Shown: piece by piece, positions 14,031 to 14,149 of the stretch
How the letters are laid out: each line of letters starts with the position of its first letter
How positions within the stretch are numbered: the first letter of the stretch is position 1
Assembly (NCBI GenBank): GCA_051003795.1
Contig: JBPCKZ010000082.1
Location: 1 to 14,149 of the forward strand
Reading direction: 5' to 3'
Origin: JALYXS01 sp051003795
GTDB lineage: Bacteria > Acidobacteriota > Terriglobia > Bryobacterales > Bryobacteraceae
DNA length: 14,149 bases
Program-made: the position numbers and the translations under genes
Notes under the pieces: model-generated
Told to the model about the DNA's origin: nothing
Seen by the model: the letters and a program-made list of their open reading frames with translations, nothing else
Database searches by the model: none

Positions 14031-14149
14031 GCATTTTGCGAATGTGCGAAGTGGGACAGGTCAGCCGGGCTGGGTTATACCGGTTCGACCCGGGAACCGA
14101 GAGGCTGGACGACGATCTGGACCTACGCCACGAACTCCAGCGCATCGCC
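14027..14149 (+). CDS. IS3-family transposase OrfB (3' truncated by window end)
   Basis: This is the first 41 residues of the catalytic subunit, in the -1 frame relative to orfA. MSILRMCEVGQVSRAGLYRF matches the usual N-terminus of IS3 OrfB proteins (the M-C-x-x-x-x-V-S-R-x-x-Y-Y/R segment), which precedes the DDE integrase core; the core lies outside the window. The frame is also open upstream of the ATG through ASTYRHIQTEIQKGSP, so synthesis could come either from the ATGA overlap or as a frameshifted OrfAB protein. Confidence 0.85.
   Translation, partial: MSILRMCEVGQVSRAGLYRFDPGTERLDDDLDLRHELQRIA

Larger units (their letters stand above)
13601..14149 (+). mobile_element. IS3-family insertion sequence, left end (runs off the window)
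   Basis: It begins with TGAAGTTGCCCCCTATTTTG, a typical IS3-family terminal repeat starting with TG, and carries an orfA/orfB pair overlapping as ATGA. It interrupts the fibre-like gene after codon LQDN. The right end, its terminal repeat and the target duplication lie beyond the window, so completeness cannot be judged. Confidence 0.85.

Noticed and set aside
1..14149. CRISPR array, tRNA or rRNA genes
   Set aside because: No regularly spaced direct repeats and no recognisable tRNA or rRNA sequence were seen on either strand.

Overview
The window looks like a chromosomal segment from an acidobacterium close to Solibacter/Bryobacter. The evidence is a secreted protein with the TIGR03437 domain (a family first defined in Solibacter), a very long Oar-like TonB-dependent outer-membrane protein with an N-terminal carboxypeptidase-regulatory domain, and a moderately high G+C content. 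This is inferred from protein families; no rRNA gene is present.

Bases 1-3926 are housekeeping. They hold the 3' part of a UbiE/MenG quinone methyltransferase, a convergent small secreted protein of two similar beta-rich modules, and divergently from it cysS (cysteinyl-tRNA synthetase). cysS is coupled through an ATGA stop/start overlap to a Cys/Met-metabolism PLP enzyme. Bases 3953-9602 hold two large cell-envelope genes transcribed away from each other: the Oar-like receptor (minus strand) and a TIGR03437-metallophosphoesterase fusion (plus strand). They share a 193-bp region with two palindromes. All these reading frames are clean.

Bases 9638-13600 are different. A YVTN-type beta-propeller, a sensor histidine kinase and an OmpR-type response regulator were laid out as one overlapping operon, followed by a secreted fibre-like protein with a GIGT-SP motif. 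Every one of these genes shows at least one single-base indel; I count eight in about 4 kb, against none in the 9.6 kb before. Either this accessory module is decaying or the assembly is poor here.

The most striking signal is between kinase and regulator: a 171-bp element with 28-bp terminal inverted repeats (25/28 identical), flanked exactly by an 8-bp direct repeat ATGCCGAA. It reads as a MITE-like insertion into the original kinase/regulator overlap. The duplicated target rebuilt the regulator's ATG, gave the kinase five new C-terminal residues, and brought a TTGACT-N17-TAGTAT promoter-like sequence pointing at the regulator. From 13601 an IS3-family element interrupts the fibre-like gene and runs off the right edge; a hairpin in its leader would hide the orfA ribosome-binding site.
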